In this document: piece by piece, positions 16,943-24,914 of the stretch | Layout of the letters: the number at the start of each line of letters is the position of its first letter | Numbering within the stretch: position 1 is the stretch's first letter | Assembly: GCA_963835135.1 (NCBI GenBank) | Contig: CAWIEF010000006.1 | Span: forward strand, 1-64,000 | Direction of reading: 5' to 3' | Origin: JAVVHH01 sp963835135 | GTDB lineage: Bacteria; Pseudomonadota; Alphaproteobacteria; Acetobacterales; Acetobacteraceae | DNA: 64,000 nt | Position numbers and translations under genes: made by a program | The notes under the pieces: generated by a model | Told to the model about the DNA's origin: nothing | What the model saw: only the letters and a program-made list of their open reading frames with translations | The model's database searches: none

Positions 16943-17962
16943 ATGGTCCTGCAGAGGAACTGGCAGTCGCTGATTAAACCGGAAAAGCTCGACGTCGAGC
17001 CCGGGTCAGATCCCCACCGCGTCGCGACTGTCGTCGCCGAACCGCTCGAGCGCGGCTTCGGCATGACGCTCGGCAACGCCGTCCGCCGCGTGCTGCTCTC
17101 CTCGCTGCAGGGTGCCGCGGTCACCGCCGTGCAGATCGACGGCGTGCTGCACGAGTTCAGCAGCATCCTGGGCGTCCGCGAAGACGTTACGGACATCGTG
17201 CTGAACATCAAGCAGCTCGCGCTGCGCATGCACGGCGAAGGCCCCAAGCGGATGGTGCTGCAGGCGACCGGCCCGGGCGAGATCACGGCCGGGCAGATTC
17301 AAACCGGCCACGACATCGAGGTGATGAACCCCGACCTCGTGATCTGCACGCTCGACGAGGGCGTCAAGCTCGGCATGGAGTTCACCGTCAACATCGGCAA
17401 GGGCTACGTCCCGGCCGCGGCGAACCGGCCGGAAGATGCGCCCATCGGCTTGATCCCGATCGACGCGATCTACTCGCCGGTCAAGCGCGTGTCCTACAAG
17501 GTGGAACCGACCCGCGTGGGCCAGGTCACCGACTACGACAAGCTGCTGCTCGTCGTCGAGACCAACGGCGCCGTCACGCCCGAGGACGCCGTCGCGCTCG
17601 CCGCCCGCATCCTGCAGGACCAGCTCCAGCTGTTCATCAACTTCGACGACCCGCAACTCGCGCGCGCCGACGAGGTTCAGGACGACCTGCCGTTCAACCG
17701 CAACCTGCTGCGCAAGGTCGACGAGCTCGAGCTGTCGGTTCGTTCGGCGAACTGCCTCAAAAACGACAACATCGTCTACATCGGCGACCTCGTGCAGAAG
17801 ACCGAGCAGGAGATGCTCCGCACGCCGAACTTCGGCCGCAAGTCGCTCAACGAGATCAAGGAAGTGCTCACCGCCATGGGCCTCGCCCTCGGCATGAGCG
17901 TGCCCGGTTGGCCGCCCGAAAACATCGAAGATCTGGCCAAGCGGCTGGACGAGCCTTTCTAG
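16943..17962 (+). CDS. rpoA: DNA-directed RNA polymerase alpha subunit
   Basis: The alpha subunit nucleates RNA polymerase assembly and contacts UP elements and activators. The 339-residue product has an N-terminal domain with ERGFGMTLGNAVRRVLLSSLQGAAVTAV and EFSSILGVREDVTDIVLN. The C-terminal domain contains VRSANCLKNDNIVYIGDLVQKTEQEMLRTPNFGRKSLNEIKEVL. Length and domain order are standard. rplQ follows after 12 bases. Confidence 0.97.
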   Translation: MVLQRNWQSLIKPEKLDVEPGSDPHRVATVVAEPLERGFGMTLGNAVRRVLLSSLQGAAVTAVQIDGVLHEFSSILGVREDVTDIVLNIKQLALRMHGEGPKRMVLQATGPGEITAGQIQTGHDIEVMNPDLVICTLDEGVKLGMEFTVNIGKGYVPAAANRPEDAPIGLIPIDAIYSPVKRVSYKVEPTRVGQVTDYDKLLLVVETNGAVTPEDAVALAARILQDQLQLFINFDDPQLARADEVQDDLPFNRNLLRKVDELELSVRSANCLKNDNIVYIGDLVQKTEQEMLRTPNFGRKSLNEIKEVLTAMGLALGMSVPGWPPENIEDLAKRLDEPF

Positions 17963-17974
17963 GAGCTACGCGTC

Positions 17975-18400
17975 ATGCGTCACGGTATGGCTGGGCGGAA
18001 GCTCGGCGTCACGAGCACTCACCGCGAAGCCATGTTCCGCAACATGGCCCACGCCTTGCTCAAGCATGAGCAGATCACCACCACGCTCCCGAAAGCCAAG
18101 GAGCTGCGTCCCGTTGCCGAGAAGCTGATCACCCTTGGCAAGCGCGGTGACCTGCACGCCCGCCGCCAGGCGATGAGCAAGCTGCAAGACCCGAAGCTGG
18201 TCGCCAAGCTGTTCGGCCCGATCGCCGAGCGCTACCGCGGCCGCGCCGGCGGTTACTGCCGCGTTCTGAAGGCGGGTATCCGCTACGGCGACGCAGCTGA
18301 TATGGCCGTCATCGAACTCGTCGACCGCGACCCGGCCGCCAAGGGCCAAGACAGCGGCCCCCGTCCCGAAGCCGCCACCGACGACGATAGCGAAGACTAA
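17975..18400 (+). CDS. rplQ: 50S ribosomal protein L17
   Basis: L17 sits near the exit tunnel. The 141-residue product has MRHGMAGRKLGVTSTHREAMFRNMAHALLKHEQI and the C-terminal YCRVLKAGIRYGDAADMAVIELVDR; about 20 further residues form an acidic tail (ending DDDSED). It is the last gene of the superoperon and is followed by a palindromic repeat. Confidence 0.96.
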   Translation: MRHGMAGRKLGVTSTHREAMFRNMAHALLKHEQITTTLPKAKELRPVAEKLITLGKRGDLHARRQAMSKLQDPKLVAKLFGPIAERYRGRAGGYCRVLKAGIRYGDAADMAVIELVDRDPAAKGQDSGPRPEAATDDDSED

Positions 18401-18423
18401 CCCGTCCAAATACTCCTCTAGAT

Positions 18424-18444
18424 CCCTCTCCCTTCGGGAGAGGG
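18424..18444. repeat. REP-like palindrome (CCCTCTCCC type), copy 1
   Basis: CCCTCTCCC at 18424-18432, a TTC loop and GGGAGAGGG at 18436-18444 form a perfect 9-bp stem, followed by TAGGGTGAGGGTGA. The same core recurs at 42730-42753. Such palindromes are dispersed between genes in many proteobacteria. Here it follows rplQ and may stabilise or end the operon transcript, although no T run follows. Confidence 0.6.
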
Positions 18445-18510
18445 TAGGGTGAGGGTGACGACGACGGAACCCCGCTCGCAACCGGCCCCCAACGCGCCTA
18501 TCTACCCCCC

Positions 18511-19833
18511 ATGTCGGCCCGCATGACGCACGACCTGTTCGGGGCACCCCCAATCGCTCAAACGACGGACGGCCAACCGCTCGCCGAGCGCCTCCGCCCG
18601 GCCACGCTCGACGACATCGTCGGCCAAGACCACCTTGTCGGCCCCGACGGCACGCTCACCCGCATGCTCGCCCGCGGCGCCCTCGCCTCGTTGATCCTCT
18701 GGGGGCCGCCTGGAGTCGGCAAGACCACCATCGCCCGCCTCCTCGCCGCCGCCGCAGGCCTGCACTTCGTCTCGCTCTCCGCCGTCTTCTCCGGCGTCGC
18801 CGATCTCAAGCGCGCCTTCGACGAAGCCCGGCGCCGACGCGAGGCCGGCCAGCGGACCCTCCTCTTCGTCGACGAAGTCCACCGCTTCAACCGCGCCCAG
18901 CAGGACGGTTTTCTCCCGGTCGTCGAAGACGGCACCATCGTCCTTGTCGGCGCCACCACCGAGAACCCCTCCTTCGCCCTGAACGGCGCGCTGCTCTCCC
19001 GCTGCCAGGTCCTGGTTCTCCGCCGCCTCGACGAGGGCGCGCTCGAACAACTCCTCGCCCGCGCCGAAGCCCACGCCGGCCGGCCGCTGCCCGTTCTCCC
19101 CGAAGCCCGCGCCGCGCTCTGCGCCATGGCCGACGGCGACGGCCGTTACGCCCTGAACATGGTCGAGCAACTTCTCGCCATGCCCCCCGGCCCCGCGCTG
19201 GACGCCGCCGGCCTGGCCGAAACCATCGGCCGCCGGGCCGCTCTCTACGACAAGGACCGCGAGGAGCATTACAACCTCATCTCCGCGCTGCATAAATCGC
19301 TGCGCGGCTCCGACCCCGACGCCGCGCTCTACTGGTTCGCCCGCATGCTCGCCGGCGGCGAAGACGCCCGCTACGTCGCTCGCCGCCTCGTCCGTTTCGC
19401 CTCCGAGGACATCGGCCTCGCCGACCCGGCCGCCCTCGTCCAAGCCATGACCGCCTGGGAAGCCTACGAGCGCCTCGGCAGCCCTGAGGGCGAGTTGGCC
19501 ATCGCGCAGGCGATCGTGTATCTCGGCACCGCCCCCAAATCGAACGCGCTCTACGCCGCGACCAAGGCCGCCGCGGCCAGTGCCAAGGCCACCGGCAGCC
19601 TCATGCCGCCCGCCCATATCCTGAATGCACCCACCAAATTGATGAAGAACCTCGGCTACGGCGCCGGTTACGCCTACGACCACGACACCGATGACGGGTT
19701 TTCCGGCCAGAACTACTTCCCCGACGGCATGGAGCGTCCTGAGTTCTACCACCCGCGCGACCGCGGCTTCGAGCGCGAGATCGGCCGTCGCCTCGCCACC
19801 TGGGCCGCGCTCCGCCAAGAGCGTCAACTATGA
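18511..19833 (+). CDS. rarA: RarA/MgsA-type replication-associated recombination ATPase
   Basis: RarA is a clamp-loader-like AAA+ ATPase that acts at stalled replication forks. The 440-residue product begins with a short lead, then PLAERLRPATLDDIVGQDHLVG, the Walker A motif GPPGVGKTT, the Walker B/DExH-like VDEVHRFNRAQQD and the sensor region VGATTENPSF. The C-terminal half contains the SALHKSLRGSDPDAALYWFARML tetramerisation region. A second ATG at 18523 could be the true start. It is the first of five genes joined by four-base overlaps. Confidence 0.95.
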   Translation: MSARMTHDLFGAPPIAQTTDGQPLAERLRPATLDDIVGQDHLVGPDGTLTRMLARGALASLILWGPPGVGKTTIARLLAAAAGLHFVSLSAVFSGVADLKRAFDEARRRREAGQRTLLFVDEVHRFNRAQQDGFLPVVEDGTIVLVGATTENPSFALNGALLSRCQVLVLRRLDEGALEQLLARAEAHAGRPLPVLPEARAALCAMADGDGRYALNMVEQLLAMPPGPALDAAGLAETIGRRAALYDKDREEHYNLISALHKSLRGSDPDAALYWFARMLAGGEDARYVARRLVRFASEDIGLADPAALVQAMTAWEAYERLGSPEGELAIAQAIVYLGTAPKSNALYAATKAAAASAKATGSLMPPAHILNAPTKLMKNLGYGAGYAYDHDTDDGFSGQNYFPDGMERPEFYHPRDRGFEREIGRRLATWAALRQERQL

Positions 19834-20828
19834 TCGAGCAACGCCCCGTCACCGAGGACGAAGCCGACATCCGCCTCGACCGCTGGTTTCGCCGCCACTT
19901 CCCCACCCTGACCCAGGGCGCGATCCAGAAACTCTGCCGCACCGGCCAGATCCGCGTGGACGGCAAGCGCGCCGAAGCCGCAACCCGGCTCGTCCCCGGC
20001 CAGGCCATCCGCGTCCCTCCCATGCCGGACGCCCCAGCACCCAAGCCGGAAGTTCGCCTTGCTGACCCGGCCCTCGCCCGCGAACTCGAGGACATGGTCC
20101 TCTACCGCGACGACCAGCTTATCGTGCTCAACAAGCCGCACGGTCTCGCCGTCCAGGGCGGCCCCGGCATCGCCAAGCATCTCGACGGCATGCTCGACGG
20201 CCTCCGCGGCGACAGCCCGCACCGCCCGCGCCTGGTCCACCGCCTCGACCGCGACACCTCCGGCGTGCTCGTCCTCGCCCGCACCCCGGGCGTCGCCGCC
20301 AAGCTCGCCGCCGCCTTCCGCGGCCGTGACGTGACGAAGACCTACTGGGCCATCGTCTCCGGCCGGCCGCACCCGATGGAGGGCCGCATCGACCTCCCGC
20401 TCGTCAAATACGCCGGCGCTCGCGGCGAACGCAGCGTCCCCGCCGCCCGCGACGACGAGGACGGCCAGCGCGCCGTGACCGATTACCGCACGCTCGACAC
20501 CGCCGGCCAACGCCTCTCCTGGCTGGAGATGTCGCCCGTCACCGGCCGCACCCATCAGCTCCGCGTCCACAGCGTCGCCCTCGGCACCCCCATCGTCGGC
20601 GACCTCAAATACCATGAGCCCGACCAGAATGGTGCCCGCAGCGCCGTCGTCGACGGCATCTCGAACAAGCTGCATCTGCACGCCCGCGCCCTCGACCTGC
20701 CGCATCCCGCCGGCGGCCGGCTGATCGTCGAGGCCGACCTCGCGCCCCACATGCGCGAGACGTTCCGCACCGTGGGCTTCGAGAGCAAGCCAGCCAAGGC
20801 GCCGATCCGGGCGGGCGTGAAGCGATGA
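19830..20828 (+). CDS. rluC: RluC/RluD-family ribosomal large-subunit pseudouridine synthase
   Basis: This enzyme isomerises uridines in 23S rRNA. An N-terminal S4-like RNA-binding domain (about residues 10-75: RLDRWFRRHFPTLTQGAIQKLCRTGQIRVDGKR) precedes the catalytic domain with the HRLDRDTSG motif, whose aspartate is the nucleophile. TGRTHQLRVH follows near the C terminus. Order and length (332 residues) fit RluC, but RluD-type enzymes are close, so the exact uridine targets are uncertain. It overlaps rarA and the following asmA-like gene by four bases each. Confidence 0.85.
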   Translation: MIEQRPVTEDEADIRLDRWFRRHFPTLTQGAIQKLCRTGQIRVDGKRAEAATRLVPGQAIRVPPMPDAPAPKPEVRLADPALARELEDMVLYRDDQLIVLNKPHGLAVQGGPGIAKHLDGMLDGLRGDSPHRPRLVHRLDRDTSGVLVLARTPGVAAKLAAAFRGRDVTKTYWAIVSGRPHPMEGRIDLPLVKYAGARGERSVPAARDDEDGQRAVTDYRTLDTAGQRLSWLEMSPVTGRTHQLRVHSVALGTPIVGDLKYHEPDQNGARSAVVDGISNKLHLHARALDLPHPAGGRLIVEADLAPHMRETFRTVGFESKPAKAPIRAGVKR

Positions 20829-23092
20829 GACGCGCTCTGATCGGTCTTCTCGTCCTGGTCGTGGCGATCCCGTTCGCAGCCATCGCGGCCGGCTCGTGGT
20901 TCCTGAACGGCGACGCGATCAAGGCCCGGCTGGCCGAGCAGGTCCGCCGCGCGACCGGGCGCGAGCTGACGATCGCCGGGCCGGTGCGCCTGGCCTGGTC
21001 GCTGTCGCCCACGATCGAGTTGACCGACGTCTCATTCGCCAATCCGCCCGGCTTCTCGCAACCGCACATGGCGCAGGTGCGCCGTGTCGCCGCCGCGATC
21101 GCTCTCTGGCCATTGCTCGAGCGCCGGGTCGTGATCGAGCATATGGCGATCGTCTCGCCGTCGGTGCGCCTCGAACGGACCGCCGACGGCCGCACCAACT
21201 GGGACCTGCGCCCGCCGCCCGCCCCGGGCACGGCGGCTCCGGCTCAACCGGGTCCGCCCGGCGAACGCTTCGCCCTTGCCGTGGGCGCCATCGACATCAC
21301 CGACGCCGCGATCGCCTGGGCCGCGCAGACCATCACCGTGCCGCACTTGGCCTACGATCCCCGCTCCGGCCAGATCGACGGCAGCGTCGCCGTCGCGGGC
21401 CGCACCTTCGCCCTCGCCGGCCAGACCGGACCGATCGCGGCCGCCGCCTTCCCCGTCGACCTCCATGCGTCGGGCAACGGCATCGACGCGGCGCTGACCG
21501 GGACCAGTGCCGCGGCAACGCTGACCGTCGCGGCCGCCGATTTGACCGCGCTCTCGCCGCTCGTCGGGCGGACGCTGCCCTCGGTGCATGACGTCACGCT
21601 CTCGACCGCGATCCCGGGTCCGGGCGAGCTCCGGCTGCGATCCGGCACGGCGGTCATCGGGCCGCTGACGGTGCAGAATGCCCTGCTCACCGCCGCCTCG
21701 CCGTCCGGCCCCGGCACGTTCTCCGCTGCCGCCTCGATCGGCGCCCTGCCGCTCTCGATCGCCGGCCGTCTCGACAGTCTTGACGCCCTGCTACGCGGCC
21801 CGGCCCCAGTCGAGGCGCGGCTGGAGGCGCCGGGTCTGGCCGTCACCGCCGCCGGAACGCTCGATGCGACCGGCGCCGCGGACATCCAACTCGGCCTGCA
21901 GTCGCCCGACCTGGCCGCCTCGGGTGCGCGAGCCGGGGTCCGCCTGCCGGCGTTCCGCGCTCTGAACGCGACGGCCCGGCTGTCGCTCAGTCCCGGCCAG
22001 CTCGAGCTCACCGCCATTCGGCTCACCAGCGCGCAGGGTGACCTCGCCGGCGTCCTGACCTTCGGCAACGCCAGCCGCCCCTCGCTGCGCGGCACGCTGA
22101 CGAGCACCAGCTTGGATCTCGACGCACTCACGCCACCGCCGACGGTGCCTCCACCCGCACCCACACCCGCCGCACCAACCCCCGGCGCTGCGCCCGCGGC
22201 CCAGCCCGCTCGCGTCATCCCCGACATCAAGCTCCCGCTCGCCGCGTTGCGGAGCGCCGACGCTGACCTCTCCCTGGCCGTCGCGTCCCTCCGCGTCGCC
22301 GGCGCCACCTACCAGGGCGTGCAAGCCCATGGGCTGTTGCAGAACGGCACTCTCAGCCTCGACCCGGTCAGCACCACTATTGGCGCCGGCACCGCTCAGG
22401 GGTCGCTCCACGTCGACGCCGCGGAAACCCCTCCCACACTGCATCTGATCGTCGACGCGCCCGGTTTGCCGTTCGGCTCCGTCCTCAGGCTGGCGGGCAA
22501 ACCGTCCCAGTCCCCCGGCACGATCGACATCCGCGCCGACCTCAGCGGCGCCGGCGACACCGTCCGCGCCGTCGCGGCGACGCTGGGCGGCCACGCCGGG
22601 CTCGCCGTGGTCGACGGCCAGATCGACAACGACCTCCTCGAGAGTGTCCTACGCGCCGCCAACATCCCGCTCGAACCTGGCGGCAGCACGACCCTGCGCT
22701 GCGCCGCCTTGCGCACCGACGCCGCCGGCGGCCTGCTGCAGTTCGGCGCGCTCTCGCTCGACACCAGCAAGCTGGCGCTCGACGGCGGCGGCTCCGTCAA
22801 CTTGGCCGACGAGACGCTCGACATGCACGTGCGGCCGCAACTCCGTCTCGGCGGCGGCCTGAGCGTGCCGTTGCGGGTGCGCGGGACGCTCGCCGCGCCG
22901 AAGGTGTCGCTCGACCCCGGTGCGATCGCGTCCGGCCGGGTCGGGATCGTGCTCGGGGGCGCTGCCCCGCCCGACACCTGCGGTCCGGCACTCGCCCTCG
23001 CCCGCGACGGCCAGGCTGGCCAGGCTGCTGCCGCACCCTCGCCGGCGCACCCCCTCAAACCCGCCGACCTGCTGCGAGGATTGCTGCGATGA
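20825..23092 (+). CDS. AsmA family protein
   Basis: The 755-residue product has a single N-terminal membrane anchor (residues 3-25) followed by a large periplasmic region. The start of the AsmA fold is clear: DAIKARLAEQVRRATGRELTIAGPVRLAWSLSPTIELTDVSFANPPGF. The C-terminal AsmA repeat region includes SVNLADETLDMHVRPQLRLGGGLSVPLRVRGTLAAPKVSLD. A proline/alanine-rich linker lies near residues 435-465. AsmA-like proteins are thought to move phospholipids between membranes. It sits in a coupled chain between rluC and atp12. Confidence 0.88.
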   Translation: MRRALIGLLVLVVAIPFAAIAAGSWFLNGDAIKARLAEQVRRATGRELTIAGPVRLAWSLSPTIELTDVSFANPPGFSQPHMAQVRRVAAAIALWPLLERRVVIEHMAIVSPSVRLERTADGRTNWDLRPPPAPGTAAPAQPGPPGERFALAVGAIDITDAAIAWAAQTITVPHLAYDPRSGQIDGSVAVAGRTFALAGQTGPIAAAAFPVDLHASGNGIDAALTGTSAAATLTVAAADLTALSPLVGRTLPSVHDVTLSTAIPGPGELRLRSGTAVIGPLTVQNALLTAASPSGPGTFSAAASIGALPLSIAGRLDSLDALLRGPAPVEARLEAPGLAVTAAGTLDATGAADIQLGLQSPDLAASGARAGVRLPAFRALNATARLSLSPGQLELTAIRLTSAQGDLAGVLTFGNASRPSLRGTLTSTSLDLDALTPPPTVPPPAPTPAAPTPGAAPAAQPARVIPDIKLPLAALRSADADLSLAVASLRVAGATYQGVQAHGLLQNGTLSLDPVSTTIGAGTAQGSLHVDAAETPPTLHLIVDAPGLPFGSVLRLAGKPSQSPGTIDIRADLSGAGDTVRAVAATLGGHAGLAVVDGQIDNDLLESVLRAANIPLEPGGSTTLRCAALRTDAAGGLLQFGALSLDTSKLALDGGGSVNLADETLDMHVRPQLRLGGGLSVPLRVRGTLAAPKVSLDPGAIASGRVGIVLGGAAPPDTCGPALALARDGQAGQAAAAPSPAHPLKPADLLRGLLR

Positions 23093-23799
23093 AACGTTTT
23101 TGGGACCTGGCCGTGGCGACGGCCGGCGAGGGCGGTTTCACGATCGAACTCGACGGCAAACCCATGCGGCTGCCCGGTGGCGCGGTGCTGCGCGTCGGCA
23201 GCGCCGCGATGGCCGAGGCGGTCGCCACCGAGTGGCAGGCCGCCGGAGGCAGCAAAGGCGGTCAGATGACCGCCGAGGACGTGCCCCTCACGCAGCTCGC
23301 CGGCACCGCCCAGGAGCGCATTGCCCCCGACCCGGCCGCCACCGCCGACGCCATCGCCAAATACGCCGAAACCGACCTGCTCTGCTACCGCGCCGAGCAC
23401 CCCGCGCCGCTGGTCGCGCACCAGGCGCACGAGTGGCAGCCCTGGCTGGACTGGCTGGAGGAGGAGCATGGCGCCAAACTGATCCCGACCGCAGGGATCA
23501 CCCATGTCGCGCAGCCACCGGAGTCGCTGGCGCTGATTCGAGCCCGCTTGCGCGCCGAGACCCCGCCCGTGCTCGCCGCTCTCGGCGTAGCAGTCCCCGC
23601 CCTGGGCAGCGTCGTGCTCGGCCTGGCGCTGGCCGATGGCGCCGTCGGTCCGTCGCGCGCCTACGAACTCGCTGCGCTGGACGAATTGTTCCAGATGGAG
23701 CGTTGGGGCGACGACCTCTGGGCCGCCAAGCGCCGCCGCGACATCGCCAACGACGTCGCGCTCGCGCACCGTTTCATCACGCTCGCGAGGGCCGCGTGA
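23089..23799 (+). CDS. ATP12-type F1-ATPase assembly chaperone
   Basis: ATP12 proteins bind the F1 alpha subunit during ATP synthase assembly; they occur in mitochondria and alphaproteobacteria. The 236-residue product has the family layout: KRFWDLAVATAGEGGFTIELDGKPMRLPGG, a VATEWQAAGG segment, the YAETDLLCYRAEHPAPLV motif and the C-terminal ELAALDELFQMERWGDDLWAAKRRR. No ATP synthase genes are in the window. Start and stop overlap both neighbours by four bases. Confidence 0.9.
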   Translation: MKRFWDLAVATAGEGGFTIELDGKPMRLPGGAVLRVGSAAMAEAVATEWQAAGGSKGGQMTAEDVPLTQLAGTAQERIAPDPAATADAIAKYAETDLLCYRAEHPAPLVAHQAHEWQPWLDWLEEEHGAKLIPTAGITHVAQPPESLALIRARLRAETPPVLAALGVAVPALGSVVLGLALADGAVGPSRAYELAALDELFQMERWGDDLWAAKRRRDIANDVALAHRFITLARAA

Positions 23800-24074
23800 G
23801 CACCAAGCGGCTCCGGATCGGCGGCTTGGTGCAGGGCGTAGGCTATCGCGATTGGATGGTGCGCCAGGCCAACCAGCTTGGCGTGACCGGTTGGGTCCGC
23901 AACCGCGGCGACGGTACGGTCGAAGCGCATGTTGACGGCGACACCGCCGCCGTGGAGGAACTCCTTCGCGCCTGCCGCCGCGGCCCGCCCGGCGCGTCCG
24001 TCTCCCTGATCCATGAGGATCTGGTCGACCCGGAGGAGGAACCCGGCTTTCGGAAGCTTCCCACGCTCCCCTAG
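23796..24074 (+). CDS. acyP: Acylphosphatase
   Basis: Acylphosphatases hydrolyse acyl phosphates. From the GTG at 23796 the product is 92 residues with the motif GLVQGVGYRDWM, whose arginine binds the phosphate. It is followed by LGVTGWVRNRGDGTVEAHVDGD, whose asparagine is the second catalytic residue. The GTG overlaps the ATP12 stop (GTGA). The 3' end meets the convergent lipB with a four-base stop overlap. Confidence 0.93.
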   Translation: MSTKRLRIGGLVQGVGYRDWMVRQANQLGVTGWVRNRGDGTVEAHVDGDTAAVEELLRACRRGPPGASVSLIHEDLVDPEEEPGFRKLPTLP

Positions 24075-24730
24075 CCGAACACCTCCGCCCACGCCGACCG
24101 CAACGCCACATCGGCGTCGTCCATCGTCACCGGCAGTCCGAGCGCGGCAAGGCTTGTCACGCCGTGCTCGGCGATGCCGCACGGCACGATGCCGCCGAAA
24201 TGGGCCAGGTTCGGCTCGACGTTCAGCGACACGCCATGCCACGTCACCCACCGCGTCACCCGCACGCCGATGGCCGCGATCTTCGCCTCCGTCCCGCTCG
24301 CCCGATCCGTGACCCAGATCCCGACCCGGCCCGCTCGCCGCTGGCCTGTGACGTTGAACCGGTCGAGCGCGCGGATCAGCCACTCTTCCAAGCCCTCCAC
24401 ATAAGCGCGGATGTCGCGCGCCCGCACCGCGCCATGCGCCCCATCCAAGTCCAGCATGACATACCCGACCCGCTGCCCCGGCCCGTGATAGGTCCATTGT
24501 CCGCCGCGGCCGGCCCGGAAGATCGGCAGCGCGTCGGGCGCGACCAGACCCTCGGGCGTGGCCGACGTGCCGGCCGTGTAGAGCGGCGGGTGTTCCAACA
24601 GCCAGACCAGTTCGCCCGCCGTCCCGGCGCGGATCGCCGCCACGCGCGCCTGCATCGCCGCTAGCGCGGTCTCATACGCGACCAGCGCGTCACTGATTTG
24701 CCATTCGAGCGTTGATGCCGCCGCGTCCAT
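24071..24730 (-). CDS. lipB: Octanoyl-[acyl-carrier-protein]:protein octanoyltransferase
   Basis: LipB moves octanoate from ACP to lipoyl-dependent enzymes, the first step of lipoate synthesis. The 219-residue product has LLEHPPLYTAGTSA, the RGGQWTYHGPGQRVGYVMLDL motif, the catalytic lysine region EAKIAAIGVRV and the active cysteine in GIVPCGIAEHGVTSL. It ends against acyP and starts 24 bases left of the tRNA-Leu gene, transcribed away from it. lipA is not in the window. Confidence 0.95.
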   Translation of the reverse strand: MDAAASTLEWQISDALVAYETALAAMQARVAAIRAGTAGELVWLLEHPPLYTAGTSATPEGLVAPDALPIFRAGRGGQWTYHGPGQRVGYVMLDLDGAHGAVRARDIRAYVEGLEEWLIRALDRFNVTGQRRAGRVGIWVTDRASGTEAKIAAIGVRVTRWVTWHGVSLNVEPNLAHFGGIVPCGIAEHGVTSLAALGLPVTMDDADVALRSAWAEVFG

Positions 24731-24754
24731 CCGCTATGACCCCCCGGCCCCGAT

Positions 24755-24837
24755 GCGGTCGTGGCGGAATGGTAGACGCGCAAGCTTGAGGTGCTTGTGG
24801 GGGAAACCCCGTGGAAGTTCGAGTCTTCTCGACCGCA
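24755..24837 (+). tRNA. tRNA-Leu (anticodon GAG)
   Basis: The 83-base gene folds as a class II tRNA. The acceptor stem is GCGGTCG (24755-24761) with CGACCGC (24830-24836) and discriminator A at 24837. The anticodon stem CAAGC/GCTTG encloses the loop TTGAGGT, giving anticodon GAG at 24788-24790. The long variable arm is GGGG-AAA-CCCC and the T loop is TTCGAGT. No CCA is encoded. It reads CTC and CTT leucine codons. Confidence 0.93.
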
Positions 24838-24914
24838 TACTCATCCTGACATTTCGCCGTTTGCCTTCCCGCCGTGCCTGACCGAGTTTGCTCAGGGGTA
24901 GGAGAGGAACGTAA

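Noticed and set aside
24755..24837. tRNA-Leu as an integration site for a genomic island
   Set aside because: No integrase, direct repeat of the tRNA end or change in gene content is seen on either side.
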